A program made the position numbers and the translations under genes. DNA of 64,000 nucleotides. Source: Paludibacter sp. (GTDB taxonomy: Bacteria > Bacteroidota > Bacteroidia > Bacteroidales > Paludibacteraceae). Positions within the stretch are counted from its first letter, which is position 1, and every line of letters begins with the position of its first letter. Positions 1 through 8,663 of the stretch are shown piece by piece. The notes under the pieces were generated by a model. That model searched no databases and was not told where the DNA came from. It was given only the letters and a program-made list of their open reading frames with translations. The DNA lies in assembly GCA_028710415.1 (NCBI GenBank), contig JAQTUE010000018.1, positions 62,001-126,000 on the forward strand. Reading direction: 5' to 3'.

Positions 1-536
1 ACAGATGAAAGACCTCCGGGTATAGCATATGAAGCAGCAATAAGTGCAAAAATTATGATAATAAGATGCAAATCTACATGAGGAAATACCAGTTTTATAA
101 TAAGAGCAGCAGCGTAAAGTGCTCCGGCTGCATCTAGAAAAATGTTTCCAATAATGCAAATTCCTGAAAAATAATATCGTGATCGGGCATCAAAGCGCCG
201 TTCAAGAAACTCAGGAATTGTAAATATATTTGACTTAATATAAAGAGGAAGAAGGAATAGTGCGAAGAATACCATCACAACAGTTCCTGTTAAATTATAA
301 TTAAAAACAGCCAATCCTGTGTCATAAGCATCTCCTGACTGTCCAATAAGAGTAGTACTGGAAATACTTGCAGCAAAAAGCGATAACCCAACAATCCACC
401 AGGGCATGGATCTTCCAGCAAGAAAATATGATTTTGAATCTGAGCTGTTGCCTTTTTTTAAACCCCACCAGATAATAAATGCTAAATATATAATAACAAT
501 AATTAGGTCAATTGCGCCTATTGAAAAAGTGTTCAT
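1..536 (-). CDS. Sodium:solute symporter (SSS family), 3' part cut by the window edge
   Basis: Reading the minus strand from the ATG at 536 gives a start MNTFSIGAIDL, a hydrophobic helix, then a GLKKG...SYFLAGRSMPWW segment and further helices with SSTTLIGQSGDAY and FTIPEFLERRFDARSRYY. The FLAGR..PWW and IPE(F/Y)LE(R/K)R segments are typical of the N-terminal half of SSS-family (SGLT-like) sodium/sugar symporters. The frame is open to base 1, so only about 178 residues are present. It is divergent from the AraC gene at 716 and belongs to the edge of the mannan-type locus, so uptake of a mannose-containing sugar across the inner membrane is a reasonable inference. Substrate is not shown by the sequence. 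Confidence 0.85.
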   Translation of the reverse strand, partial: MNTFSIGAIDLIIVIIYLAFIIWWGLKKGNSSDSKSYFLAGRSMPWWIVGLSLFAASISSTTLIGQSGDAYDTGLAVFNYNLTGTVVMVFFALFLLPLYIKSNIFTIPEFLERRFDARSRYYFSGICIIGNIFLDAAGALYAAALIIKLVFPHVDLHLIIIIFALIAASYAIPGGLSS

Positions 537-624
537 AATGATATTGATTTTATGTCTTTATATTTGATATGCAAAATTACATGTAAAACAAATAATTATG
601 ATATGTATTTATGCTTATTAGTTG

Positions 625-638
625 TACTTTTTTGAATA
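625..638. promoter_or_regulatory. Shared upstream motif TACTTTTTTGAATA, copy 1 (candidate operator)
   Basis: The 14-mer lies between the divergent symporter and AraC genes and recurs at 16860-16873 upstream of the first susC, also with ATTA.TT just to its left. An identical 14-mer in the two control regions of one locus suggests a binding site for the AraC regulator at 716. It is AT-rich, so chance is not excluded. Confidence 0.35.
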
Positions 639-715
639 ATGCATTGTTGTTTATTTATAATTTATAAATTTGCACTTTATAAAAACTTTGAATTTAAAAC
701 ATAGCAAATAATTAA

Positions 716-1582
716 ATGAAAGATATTCAACAAGAAATAACACCTATTTCAACTGAAGACTTGTTTATAGTCTTGAATCACCCTAATGCGTCTTTTGATT
801 ATCCAGTACATTATCATTCCGATTATGAAATAAATTTGGTATTAAATGATCGTGGTAAAAGAATTGTAGGTGATACAATTGAACCATTTGGTGAACTTGA
901 TTTAGTTATGATAGGACCTAATCTTTCACATAGCTGGCAAGGAGAAATAATTAATGGAAATCATGTAATAACTATTCAATTTTCCGAACAACTACTTAAT
1001 TTTCAAATTCTACAGAAACGTATGTTTGCTTCCATCAAGCAACTTTTATTGGAATCAAGCCGTGGTCTCACATTTTCTTTAGAAACAAAATTGTTGATAA
1101 AAGACAAAATACTTATGCTTACCAAGATGCAAGGTTTTCATACTGTATTAGAATTTCTATCTATCCTATACGATCTGTCAACTGCTGAACGTCATGTATT
1201 GGTTAGCAATATGTTTGATACAAAAGATACAGTCCGCACGTCGAAAAGCAGACGAATAGCCAAAGTTTGTGACTATATTGAAACAAATATTGAAGAACAA
1301 ATAAAATTATCTGATGTTGCAGCACTCGTCAACATGTCTGAATCTGCATTTAGCCATTTCTTTAAGAAAAAAACCAATTGTACTTTTATTGATTATATTA
1401 CCAATCTACGTATAGCCAAAGCCTGTCAAATGTTATCAGAAACAAGTCATAATATTGCCGAGATTTGTTATACTTCTGGATTTAATAATTTGTCTAACTT
1501 TATTAGAATCTTCAAAAAGAAAAAGGGAATGACGCCAAATGAATACAGACAATTCATTCAGCAAATGTTAATTAAATATTAA
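716..1582 (+). CDS. AraC-family transcriptional regulator of the mannan locus
   Basis: 288 residues. The N-terminal part (about 25-110) is a cupin-like sensing domain, seen in FDYPVHYHSDYEINLVLND, a typical histidine-containing strand pair. The C-terminal 100 residues are an AraC/XylS double helix-turn-helix: VCDYIETNIEEQIKLSDVA is the first HTH, and IAEICYTSGFNNLSNFIRIFKKKKGMTPNEYR is the classical second-HTH signature. A TAAATTTG -7-like element lies at 665-672. The gene is divergent from the sugar symporter and next to two SusC/SusD pairs and a GH26 mannanase, so it probably activates this locus in response to a mannan breakdown product. The ligand is inferred, not shown. Confidence 0.9.
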   Translation: MKDIQQEITPISTEDLFIVLNHPNASFDYPVHYHSDYEINLVLNDRGKRIVGDTIEPFGELDLVMIGPNLSHSWQGEIINGNHVITIQFSEQLLNFQILQKRMFASIKQLLLESSRGLTFSLETKLLIKDKILMLTKMQGFHTVLEFLSILYDLSTAERHVLVSNMFDTKDTVRTSKSRRIAKVCDYIETNIEEQIKLSDVAALVNMSESAFSHFFKKKTNCTFIDYITNLRIAKACQMLSETSHNIAEICYTSGFNNLSNFIRIFKKKKGMTPNEYRQFIQQMLIKY

Positions 1583-1648
1583 TCCAAATTTTATTTTTCT
1601 CACTATTTCAACAATAGCATTCTGATTACTATATCTATTCAAAAGATA

Positions 1649-4012
1649 TCAATTTAAGATTAATTTGAGTGTTCTTGTTGAAATTGAAGATGTAATTCTT
1701 ACGATATATACACCTGTATTCAATTTTTGTTTTAGTTTATACTTATATTCACCTTGTTGAATGTAGCCATTTTCCAAAATCTCAATAATACGCCCATTTA
1801 TGTCGAAAACTTGTAATGTTATATTATCTGCACTATGAATATTTATTGAAATATTTATATTGTCAACAGTGCAAGGATTTGGATACAATGCGAGATTGAA
1901 ATTATCAATAATCGCATTATTATTCAATCCTGTAGTTATATTTGAGACCTCGAATTTTGTTGACACATTAAAACTAGCCTTGATCCAAACTAATAATGAC
2001 CCTTCAATTTTAGCAGCTTTGTGGTAAATAGGAACACCATTCATTTTTACTATCACAGAGTCTGAACCATTCCAATTATCAATGCGTAAAGCTGGATTAA
2101 TAAGCTTTCTTTTTTTAGGTGTAATTATAAAGTCGCAAGTTGAATTAGTTGATCCATTATTAAAGACCAATTCCCTTTGGGAGAAATTGTTCATAGTAAA
2201 TGTACTATTAGAATTAAGCATTGTAATTGTTCCCGGGTATAGCCAAGTTTGAACATTATTATTAATCGTTGTTGTGTCACTTGCACTTGCCGCTCCAGAC
2301 AACATTACGTATTCCCTGTACTTTCGTCCCTCGGAGTTTACTTTGTAATTATATGACCAATCCTGAGCATTTGAGTAAAAACCAGCGGAAACTAAGGAAG
2401 CACTGGTTACTTCATTTTTCATCATACCCATTGATTTAATTGTCACATCAGTTGTATTTTGACCATAAGGTTCACGACCTACCGGCCAGTGTGAAAAATT
2501 TAATGTTGGACTATGCCATGAAACTCCACCTTCCAACGGTTTAAAACCAGCCCAGGTACCAGGAACATCATTTGATTGATTGTAGACTAAAAATAAGTCC
2601 GGATTTCCTCCTTTAAAATGCGAACTAAAGATAATTTGATCCCAACTAAATGAAGCCGAATTGAAAGTTGTATTAGGGAAATAGTTATCAGCATTACCAG
2701 TGAGATTTGATATTGTTAGAGCAGGAGAGTTGCATAAATCACCTGCATTAACTAATGTGCCACCTATTGGTATTCCTTCTATAAACTCAGGCCAGACTCC
2801 GGATTTATTAGAGTCTAAATTGGGAACATCTAAAAATCTGCGAGTCCCAATTCCATCCGGATAAAAGGTCCAGATTTCTTCGTAATAAGGTAGCTGTGTT
2901 CCACCATAACCTTCGCCAGGATAATTATAATTTGGAAACAAATAATAACCACGCCAATGGATCACTTTCCTTACATTGTTATCTTCTAAAATTTCAAGTA
3001 TCTGTCCATGTCTTTGTCTATCGGACATCGCTTCAGCACAACCATCATAGCCTCCGTTTTTTCGTTCCCCAAATTCCCAATTCATCATGTATTGGTTGTT
3101 AATTCTCCACATTGGAGCATTATTTGCCCTATCCCAAAAAATAAATTTTATTTCTTTTGAGAATGCAAAGTCACTTCCAAACGAAACTACGACAGCATTA
3201 CCATTAAACCCGGACCAGTTATATTCCCTTTTTATAGCTTTAAACCCAGTATTTGTATTATCTATATCCGAAACTGGCGTTTGAATTGCTTTAATATAGT
3301 TAAATTTCACCTGTTTACTACTTGTAGAATTTTCATTACGACAAACCAAAGCAACAAAATATTGCTGAGTACTTGATAACCAACTATATTGAGGTGCAAG
3401 CTCCAACCAATCGTTACTTGTTATTCCTAACTTAGTCAAAGTTGTACCATAGTAAAAATGGAATGTATTTGAGAGTGATTCGTGAAGAATTCTAATTTTT
3501 TTATTTGTACCTGTATAGGGTACTGAAAAAATACTTCCATCTAATACTGCTTGATATCTTGATGATGGAATTGTTTTATAAGGATCATGAATATTTGATA
3601 CCCCATTTTGACAATCATATTGATTGATGTACACTTTATTTGATCTATTCGTTACGGCTAACATGGTATAGTTATTCAGATCCGGGACCCCTGCATTATT
3701 CTTTATTAATGCTAATCCAACTGCATCGTCTGTTTCAAATTCGGTTTCCGTATAGAAATTACCTGAAACCGGGGTAATATTGTAAGCACCTGATTGAGTA
3801 GATATAGGAGATGTGACTATTAATGAACTATTACTTACTACAAACGTACCTGAAGCCGTGCCTTGTAAATTTATACCTTTCCAATAATTTGCATCTATTA
3901 TATTAAACTCATCAGCTAGCAACGTTACATTTTGAGCTTTGATTTGCAATGCGAATAAGAATATTGCTAATAATATCGTAATTGCTTTTAAATAATTCAA
4001 ATAATATTTCAT
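1649..4012 (-). CDS. Large T9SS-secreted protein of unknown activity in the mannan locus
   Basis: 787 residues from the ATG at 4012. An in-frame ATG at 4141 would lie upstream of the strong hairpin at 4077-4118, so it is rejected; from 4012 the protein begins with a clean signal peptide (MKYYLNYLKAITILLAI...QIKAQ). Residues about 25-240 resemble a concanavalin/LamG-like beta-sandwich. The middle part has many aromatic residues (WRINNQYMMNWEFGERKNGG, HWRGYYLFPNYNYPGEGYGG) that suggest glycan binding or cleavage, but I cannot assign a CAZy family. The last 80 residues (LYPNPCTVDNINI...GVYIVRI) are a type IX secretion sorting domain. It is the last gene of the locus, so it may act on mannan outside the cell. 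Confidence 0.8.
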   Translation of the reverse strand: MKYYLNYLKAITILLAIFLFALQIKAQNVTLLADEFNIIDANYWKGINLQGTASGTFVVSNSSLIVTSPISTQSGAYNITPVSGNFYTETEFETDDAVGLALIKNNAGVPDLNNYTMLAVTNRSNKVYINQYDCQNGVSNIHDPYKTIPSSRYQAVLDGSIFSVPYTGTNKKIRILHESLSNTFHFYYGTTLTKLGITSNDWLELAPQYSWLSSTQQYFVALVCRNENSTSSKQVKFNYIKAIQTPVSDIDNTNTGFKAIKREYNWSGFNGNAVVVSFGSDFAFSKEIKFIFWDRANNAPMWRINNQYMMNWEFGERKNGGYDGCAEAMSDRQRHGQILEILEDNNVRKVIHWRGYYLFPNYNYPGEGYGGTQLPYYEEIWTFYPDGIGTRRFLDVPNLDSNKSGVWPEFIEGIPIGGTLVNAGDLCNSPALTISNLTGNADNYFPNTTFNSASFSWDQIIFSSHFKGGNPDLFLVYNQSNDVPGTWAGFKPLEGGVSWHSPTLNFSHWPVGREPYGQNTTDVTIKSMGMMKNEVTSASLVSAGFYSNAQDWSYNYKVNSEGRKYREYVMLSGAASASDTTTINNNVQTWLYPGTITMLNSNSTFTMNNFSQRELVFNNGSTNSTCDFIITPKKRKLINPALRIDNWNGSDSVIVKMNGVPIYHKAAKIEGSLLVWIKASFNVSTKFEVSNITTGLNNNAIIDNFNLALYPNPCTVDNINISINIHSADNITLQVFDINGRIIEILENGYIQQGEYKYKLKQKLNTGVYIVRITSSISTRTLKLILN

Positions 4013-4076
4013 CAATAATTTTTCATAAAGAGAATATAATACTTTTTCTGTGTGTAATATTTCAATTCGGTTTTTT

Positions 4077-4118
4077 AAAATTAAGTTCCGGAGATAACTA
4101 TCTCCGGAACTTAATTTT
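4077..4118 (-). terminator. Intrinsic terminator after the GH26 gene
   Basis: A perfect inverted repeat, TTAAGTTCCGGAGATA at 4081-4096 and its complement at 4099-4114, is flanked by A and T runs on both sides. It lies directly after the GH26 stop codon and before the next gene, and it settles the start of that gene at 4012. Confidence 0.85.
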
Positions 4119-4144
4119 TTATTGATTAACCAGAAGTACAATCT

Positions 4145-5230
4145 TTAGTTTCCACTTAGGAAATAACTATCTAATTTAGTTTTAGAAGTATAGGCATTTA
4201 GTGAAGTAGTTGTAGATTCAATTCTCCAGTCCTCTTCTTTGTTGTAGTTAAACCATGTATACCCTTTGAATTCTGTATAGTTAGATTTAAGTTTTGTAAA
4301 TGCATCTGTTTCCCAGTTTGCCTTCCAATTTCTACCTTGTTTATATTCACCAGCTGCAATTTCACCAATCATCATTGGTTTACCTAAAGTCAATAACTTA
4401 TTATATGAACTTTGGAAAACCCCATCAAAAGTATTTGTTGCCCAGGAAGATGGATTATAGCCATATCCATCAACTCCTACCCAATCAACATATTGAGCAC
4501 CTGGATAGAAATTAAGCATATTGGGCCATCCAGCCCACATACTTTCAACGTATGGACACCAAAACCAGGTAACATTGGTTACACCAACATTCTGAAAAAT
4601 GTCATGTACATGCTTCCATGCATCCACATAATCGCTTCCGTCATTATTGCCATTTACATTTCCACTCCACGGAAACACATCCATATTCATTTCCATTCCA
4701 AATCTCAATAAAACAGGTTTACCCCAGCTTTTTATTGCATTTGCATATGTAGTAATATAGGTATCAAAATTTCCAGCAGTGATATTTGTCAACTTATATA
4801 ATGGTTGAGTTACACCTCCACCATCGCTGGCAGGGCACCAGGTTATATATGGAATACAGCCTCTGGAGGATATCGCCTCGCAGCCAGTAGTGTTAAAATC
4901 CTTATCGTATGTATCTGCCCAATGAGAGAAATACATCACGAAATTTGGTTTTTTACCGGATTTTGTTATCCAGGTGTCTAGCAGGCTTATATTGAATTCT
5001 ACCTGCCAAAGTGCTACACCTGTATAACAACCTGAAGCAGGAGCTACTATTTTACTTCCACTTAATGTTGTGGCATTAAATTTAGTGGTTGTTAGAGTAT
5101 CGTTATTAATTTTACTTTCTATTTTTAAATTAGTATCATCAAAAGAACTTTTGCTACATGAAGAGAAAAAAAATGTCAATACAAATACTGAGAATATTTG
5201 AACTAATGAGATTAAGTGTGTATGTTTCAT
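4145..5230 (-). CDS. GH26 endo-beta-mannanase, lipoprotein
   Basis: 361 residues. The signal peptide ends in a lipobox (FFFSSC, Cys25), so the enzyme is probably anchored in the outer membrane. The GH26 fold is shown by WQVEFN, SHWAD, the acid/base motif RFGMEMN (Glu180) followed by FPWSG, the VTWFWCPY segment, WVGVDGYGYN, and the nucleophile motif MMIGEIAAGE (Glu290). GH26 enzymes hydrolyse beta-1,4-mannosidic bonds in mannan, galactomannan or glucomannan. The length matches a single-domain GH26. It lies between two T9SS-secreted proteins and downstream of two SusC/SusD pairs, consistent with surface cleavage of mannan before import of the oligosaccharides. Confidence 0.92.
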   Translation of the reverse strand: MKHTHLISLVQIFSVFVLTFFFSSCSKSSFDDTNLKIESKINNDTLTTTKFNATTLSGSKIVAPASGCYTGVALWQVEFNISLLDTWITKSGKKPNFVMYFSHWADTYDKDFNTTGCEAISSRGCIPYITWCPASDGGGVTQPLYKLTNITAGNFDTYITTYANAIKSWGKPVLLRFGMEMNMDVFPWSGNVNGNNDGSDYVDAWKHVHDIFQNVGVTNVTWFWCPYVESMWAGWPNMLNFYPGAQYVDWVGVDGYGYNPSSWATNTFDGVFQSSYNKLLTLGKPMMIGEIAAGEYKQGRNWKANWETDAFTKLKSNYTEFKGYTWFNYNKEEDWRIESTTTSLNAYTSKTKLDSYFLSGN

Positions 5231-5340
5231 ATATTTTTGATATTATGTGTAAATGAATAAGAGCGTAATCAAAATTAGGGGCATAGAACGTTAGAAAATG
5301 GCATTGGAGCACTTCAAAAGTGCTTGTATATTCTCTAAAG

Positions 5341-5372
5341 AAAAGAAGTCTTAATTGGTAAAGACTTCTTTT
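5341..5372 (-). terminator. Intrinsic terminator after the T9SS binding protein gene
   Basis: A 12-bp perfect stem (AAAAGAAGTCTT and its complement) with an 8-nt loop lies just after the stop codon at 5384 on the minus strand. It ends in a T-rich stretch. Confidence 0.75.
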
Positions 5373-5383
5373 CTTTTTTGGTT

Positions 5384-6223
5384 TTATTTTACAACTAATT
5401 TTTGAGAAGCTTCATTTCCGTTTTGCTTAGTAAGCTTAATCAAATAAATGCCTTTACTCAAGCCCGTGATACCAACTGACTGAAGATTTGAGTCAATCTT
5501 TACAGTTTTTACCTCTTGTCCAACATTATTATACATATGAAGCTTAGACCCGGCAGCATCCTTAATATTAATCAAATCAGCACAAGGATTTGGAAATACA
5601 CTTAATGAAGATTTATCAATATTCTTAAGTCCGGTTGTAACTGTGGCTACATCATTAATCACAATATCATCAAAGTATGTAATTTCATCAGCAGTATGAC
5701 CGTTTGATTGGTATGATTTGTCTGGCATGATATAGATTTTTGATATTTGAGTCATCGCGCTGGTATAACTATTGAGATCAATCACTACTTCGATCCATTT
5801 CCCTGTTTCTGAAACAGTAGGACAACCATTACCTAAATTTGTTTTGGGATCATATAGTTCAAAACTCATAACAGCACCCACTGTTCCGCTATTGTACTTA
5901 AAGTGAAGATAGTGATTGGCGTCTCCTGCTACAATATCAAAAGGATATTCTAAAGTCATGTTTATCCCGTACCAATCGGCATTCCCCCATGGTGCAAATG
6001 TTGATTTATGTAATACTTTCAAACATTTTGCACTTGTATTAATCCCTGTTTTTAATGGATTATCAACTATTGTGAATGCATCTGCATCCTTAATTTCACC
6101 CCATGCTCCTTGCATGCTAGATGTAATATCAGTTTCGAAATCGGCAAGCACTGTTTGTGCTTTAATTTGAGTTCCAAAAAGCATTGTTGTCACAATTGCA
6201 AGCGTGTAAATTTTCTTTTTCAT
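5384..6223 (-). CDS. T9SS-secreted carbohydrate-binding-like protein
   Basis: 279 residues with a signal peptide (MKKKIYTLAIVTTMLFGTQIKAQ). Residues about 24-195 form one beta-rich domain beginning VLADFETD and ending ITYFDDIVIND, an arrangement common to galactose-binding-like, CBM-type jelly rolls that hold glycans. The C-terminal 85 residues (LSVFPNPCADLINI...GIYLIKL) are a type IX secretion sorting domain. No catalytic motif is visible. It sits between the DUF1735 lipoprotein and the GH26 mannanase, so a role in holding mannan at the surface is likely. The exact CBM family is not identifiable by eye. Confidence 0.75.
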   Translation of the reverse strand: MKKKIYTLAIVTTMLFGTQIKAQTVLADFETDITSSMQGAWGEIKDADAFTIVDNPLKTGINTSAKCLKVLHKSTFAPWGNADWYGINMTLEYPFDIVAGDANHYLHFKYNSGTVGAVMSFELYDPKTNLGNGCPTVSETGKWIEVVIDLNSYTSAMTQISKIYIMPDKSYQSNGHTADEITYFDDIVINDVATVTTGLKNIDKSSLSVFPNPCADLINIKDAAGSKLHMYNNVGQEVKTVKIDSNLQSVGITGLSKGIYLIKLTKQNGNEASQKLVVK

Positions 6224-6338
6224 TTTTTTTGATTTTTTAAATTAGTAAATAAAGTTTGTTTTAAAATTTATGTAATTCTCTTTTTCTTCTGTTAAATTCA
6301 TACTCTTCTTTCAATGAAATGAATTCTATTGCTTCATT

Positions 6339-6956
6339 TTATGGAATTTTCGTTAAATCAATTACTACAATAATGGTTGATAATGATTTATTTATCTCAT
6401 ATTTGGAAGGATTGGAGATGTTTACAGCTACTGCCAGTTTCTGGCCTGTTAATGCACTTAATGAGGCTTTATCAAGAGATAAATAAAATGTATGATCTCG
6501 GTTGCCTGAATCAATAGTTACTTTCTTAGGAATTATATATGTTCCTGAAGGTAATAAAATTATGTTAGTCAAACTTCCTGAAGTAATCAATGAATTAATC
6601 GTGTCATTATTAACAGATAAATCAACACTAAAAGTTTCATACTTTTGCGTACCAGAACGACTTACCCCCAAGGGGATAATAATTTTACCATTTATACTAT
6701 CAATCGAATAATTTGATCCGGTTGGAACAGCATAATATGTCACTCCAAATGCTTGTGGTATAAAAATTTTTGTATTTCCCCATTCAATATCGCTATCTTG
6801 CTGGACACAAGAAGTATTAATAAAACAAAGTGAGAAACAGATCGTAAAAAAAACCAAAAAGAATATTTTCTTAGTATATTTTTTTAAAAAGACTAACAAC
6901 TTTTTATTGAGATCAAGCTCACTTTTTGTGACAAATGTCAAATTATCTCGTTTCAT
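6339..6956 (-). CDS. DUF1735-type surface lipoprotein of the SusCD system
   Basis: 205 residues from the ATG at 6956. An earlier ATG at 6983 would overlap the susD stop, and the later one is preferred. A lysine-rich N-terminus, a hydrophobic helix and a lipobox (INTSC, Cys50) indicate a lipoprotein with an unusually long n-region. The body (SVDLSVNNDTINSL, TIDSGNRDHTFYLSLDKASL, KLAVAVNISNPSKYEINKS) matches the DUF1735 (BT_3987-like N-terminal) beta-sandwich found next to SusD genes. In such loci these proteins are surface glycan-binding partners of SusCD. It is separated from the susD stop by about 20 nt, so it is in the same operon. Confidence 0.75.
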   Translation of the reverse strand: MKRDNLTFVTKSELDLNKKLLVFLKKYTKKIFFLVFFTICFSLCFINTSCVQQDSDIEWGNTKIFIPQAFGVTYYAVPTGSNYSIDSINGKIIIPLGVSRSGTQKYETFSVDLSVNNDTINSLITSGSLTNIILLPSGTYIIPKKVTIDSGNRDHTFYLSLDKASLSALTGQKLAVAVNISNPSKYEINKSLSTIIVVIDLTKIP

Positions 6957-6976
6957 ATTTAATTTTATATTAATTT

Positions 6977-8641
6977 TTACCAATTTACATTTTGAATCAA
7001 TACCCCATTTGACTTCACAATTTCGACCTGAGGTATAGGGAAGTAATACATTTTAGATGCATCAAAAACTCGATTTTCGACTTCAATGTTAGAATATGTA
7101 AATGTTCCATCTGTGTTTTTTACAGACTTAATTCCTAATAGAGGTTTGTTGAGCTCTTTCTCAGCATCTTTCCAACGGATTAAATCCCAATATCGATGAT
7201 CTTCAAAAGCCAGTTCAATTTTTCGCTCATGTTTTATCTTGATCCTCATTTCCGTTTTATCTACCGCAACAACTACTGGCATTGCAACTCCGGTTCTGGC
7301 TCTTACGGCATTGACTGCCTGTCGGGCTGTCATTCCAAAACCATTATCAATATCAGGCCCAAAAGCCTCATTCATTGCTTCAGCATAGTTCAATAATATG
7401 TCAGCATATCTGAAAACCATCCATTCTCGTTGATATTTTGTATCAACAGAAAGATTTATATTTGCAGTTAGAAATTTCTTCAAATAATATCCCGTTTTAC
7501 TCGCATTTTTGTTATATAATCCATCACTGCCACCATCCCAGGTTTGTATAGTTCTCCCATTCCAGGTGTCTCCATTCGTTACAATGGAAAATCCAAAACG
7601 AGGATCAAGATTTATATACGGATTTAATGCATTCGGTGTTCCTTTGTATTCATAATCACTTGCTAAATTTTGAGAAGGCGTAACTCCACTTTTTCCTCCA
7701 ATTGTTGCAATCGGATAATTTTGTCTTTCTAATGTGTTTGTTTGGCCCAATCGTATTGCCCATATACTTTCATTGCTTTTTGCAGTATAGTCACTTACGA
7801 ATAATTTTGAGTAGCTGGCATCTAATGAATAACGTTTCAGCGCAATTACATCATGAGCTGCATTTGCTGCTTTAGTCCATTTATTAATGTCATTTGATGG
7901 GTTATGTAATGGACTTGCTGCATATAATAAAACGCGGGCTTTAATAGCAAGTGCAGCACCTTTATCAATTCTACCGTCATAACTTATAAAAGCTGAGGTT
8001 TTCCAATTTAACTGGACACTATCTTTATACAAATCAATCTCCGATACAATGTAGTTAACAATGCTATCATAATTTGTACGTGGTAAAATTGTATTTTCAT
8101 TTATTGACAATACTTTGTTAACAAAAGGTACATCTCCATATCTTTTTATCAGTTCAGCATAATACCAACTTCTTAAAATATGAGCTTCAGCACGCATCCA
8201 ACCAATATCTGAGATATCTTTTTTATATTGAGCCTGATGGTCGGAAATGGTATCACGATTCAATGCTAATCGGTTTTTATAATCTTTAAAATTATCAATA
8301 AAATAGCTAGCTGCGCGTATACCCTTGTAACAATTGGAATATACATCTGCCGGATTATTATAGGCACTCCAACTGCCATTATTGAACAATTCGGCATTTG
8401 AACTTGTAGAAGTTTGTTCCGCTTCATCAGTTATTGCTGCCAAAAGGTTATTATCTATTGAAGAGAACCCATCTTTAAGATATAAGTAGGGAGCATAACC
8501 GAAATCCCATACTTTTGAATAGTCGGTAGCTATTATTTTATCGGTAAGTCGGGTTCCGGGATTTGTATCCAAGAAATCACTACATCCAACTATGATAAAA
8601 CTGATAAACAGACATATCGAAATAATATACGTTTTTTTCAT
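6977..8641 (-). CDS. SusD/RagB-family nutrient-binding outer-membrane lipoprotein (second pair)
   Basis: 554 residues. The lipobox is IIVGC (Cys20), followed by SDFLDTNPGT, the usual SusD start. The alpha-helical TPR-like core is seen in WMRAEAHILRSWYYAELIKRYGDVPFV, and the C-terminal SusD signature in KIKHERKIELAFEDHRYWDLIRWKDAEKELNKPLLGI. SusD proteins sit as lids on SusC transporters and bind the oligosaccharide. It starts 22 nt after the susC stop, so SusC and SusD are co-transcribed. Confidence 0.95.
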   Translation of the reverse strand: MKKTYIISICLFISFIIVGCSDFLDTNPGTRLTDKIIATDYSKVWDFGYAPYLYLKDGFSSIDNNLLAAITDEAEQTSTSSNAELFNNGSWSAYNNPADVYSNCYKGIRAASYFIDNFKDYKNRLALNRDTISDHQAQYKKDISDIGWMRAEAHILRSWYYAELIKRYGDVPFVNKVLSINENTILPRTNYDSIVNYIVSEIDLYKDSVQLNWKTSAFISYDGRIDKGAALAIKARVLLYAASPLHNPSNDINKWTKAANAAHDVIALKRYSLDASYSKLFVSDYTAKSNESIWAIRLGQTNTLERQNYPIATIGGKSGVTPSQNLASDYEYKGTPNALNPYINLDPRFGFSIVTNGDTWNGRTIQTWDGGSDGLYNKNASKTGYYLKKFLTANINLSVDTKYQREWMVFRYADILLNYAEAMNEAFGPDIDNGFGMTARQAVNAVRARTGVAMPVVVAVDKTEMRIKIKHERKIELAFEDHRYWDLIRWKDAEKELNKPLLGIKSVKNTDGTFTYSNIEVENRVFDASKMYYFPIPQVEIVKSNGVLIQNVNW

Positions 8642-8663
8642 TTTAATATTAAAATTATAGTGA

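Noticed and set aside
4013..4141. N-terminal extension of the T9SS protein at 1649
   Set aside because: The extension runs through a strong terminator hairpin (4077-4118) and puts a signal peptide in the middle of the protein; the ATG at 4012 is right.
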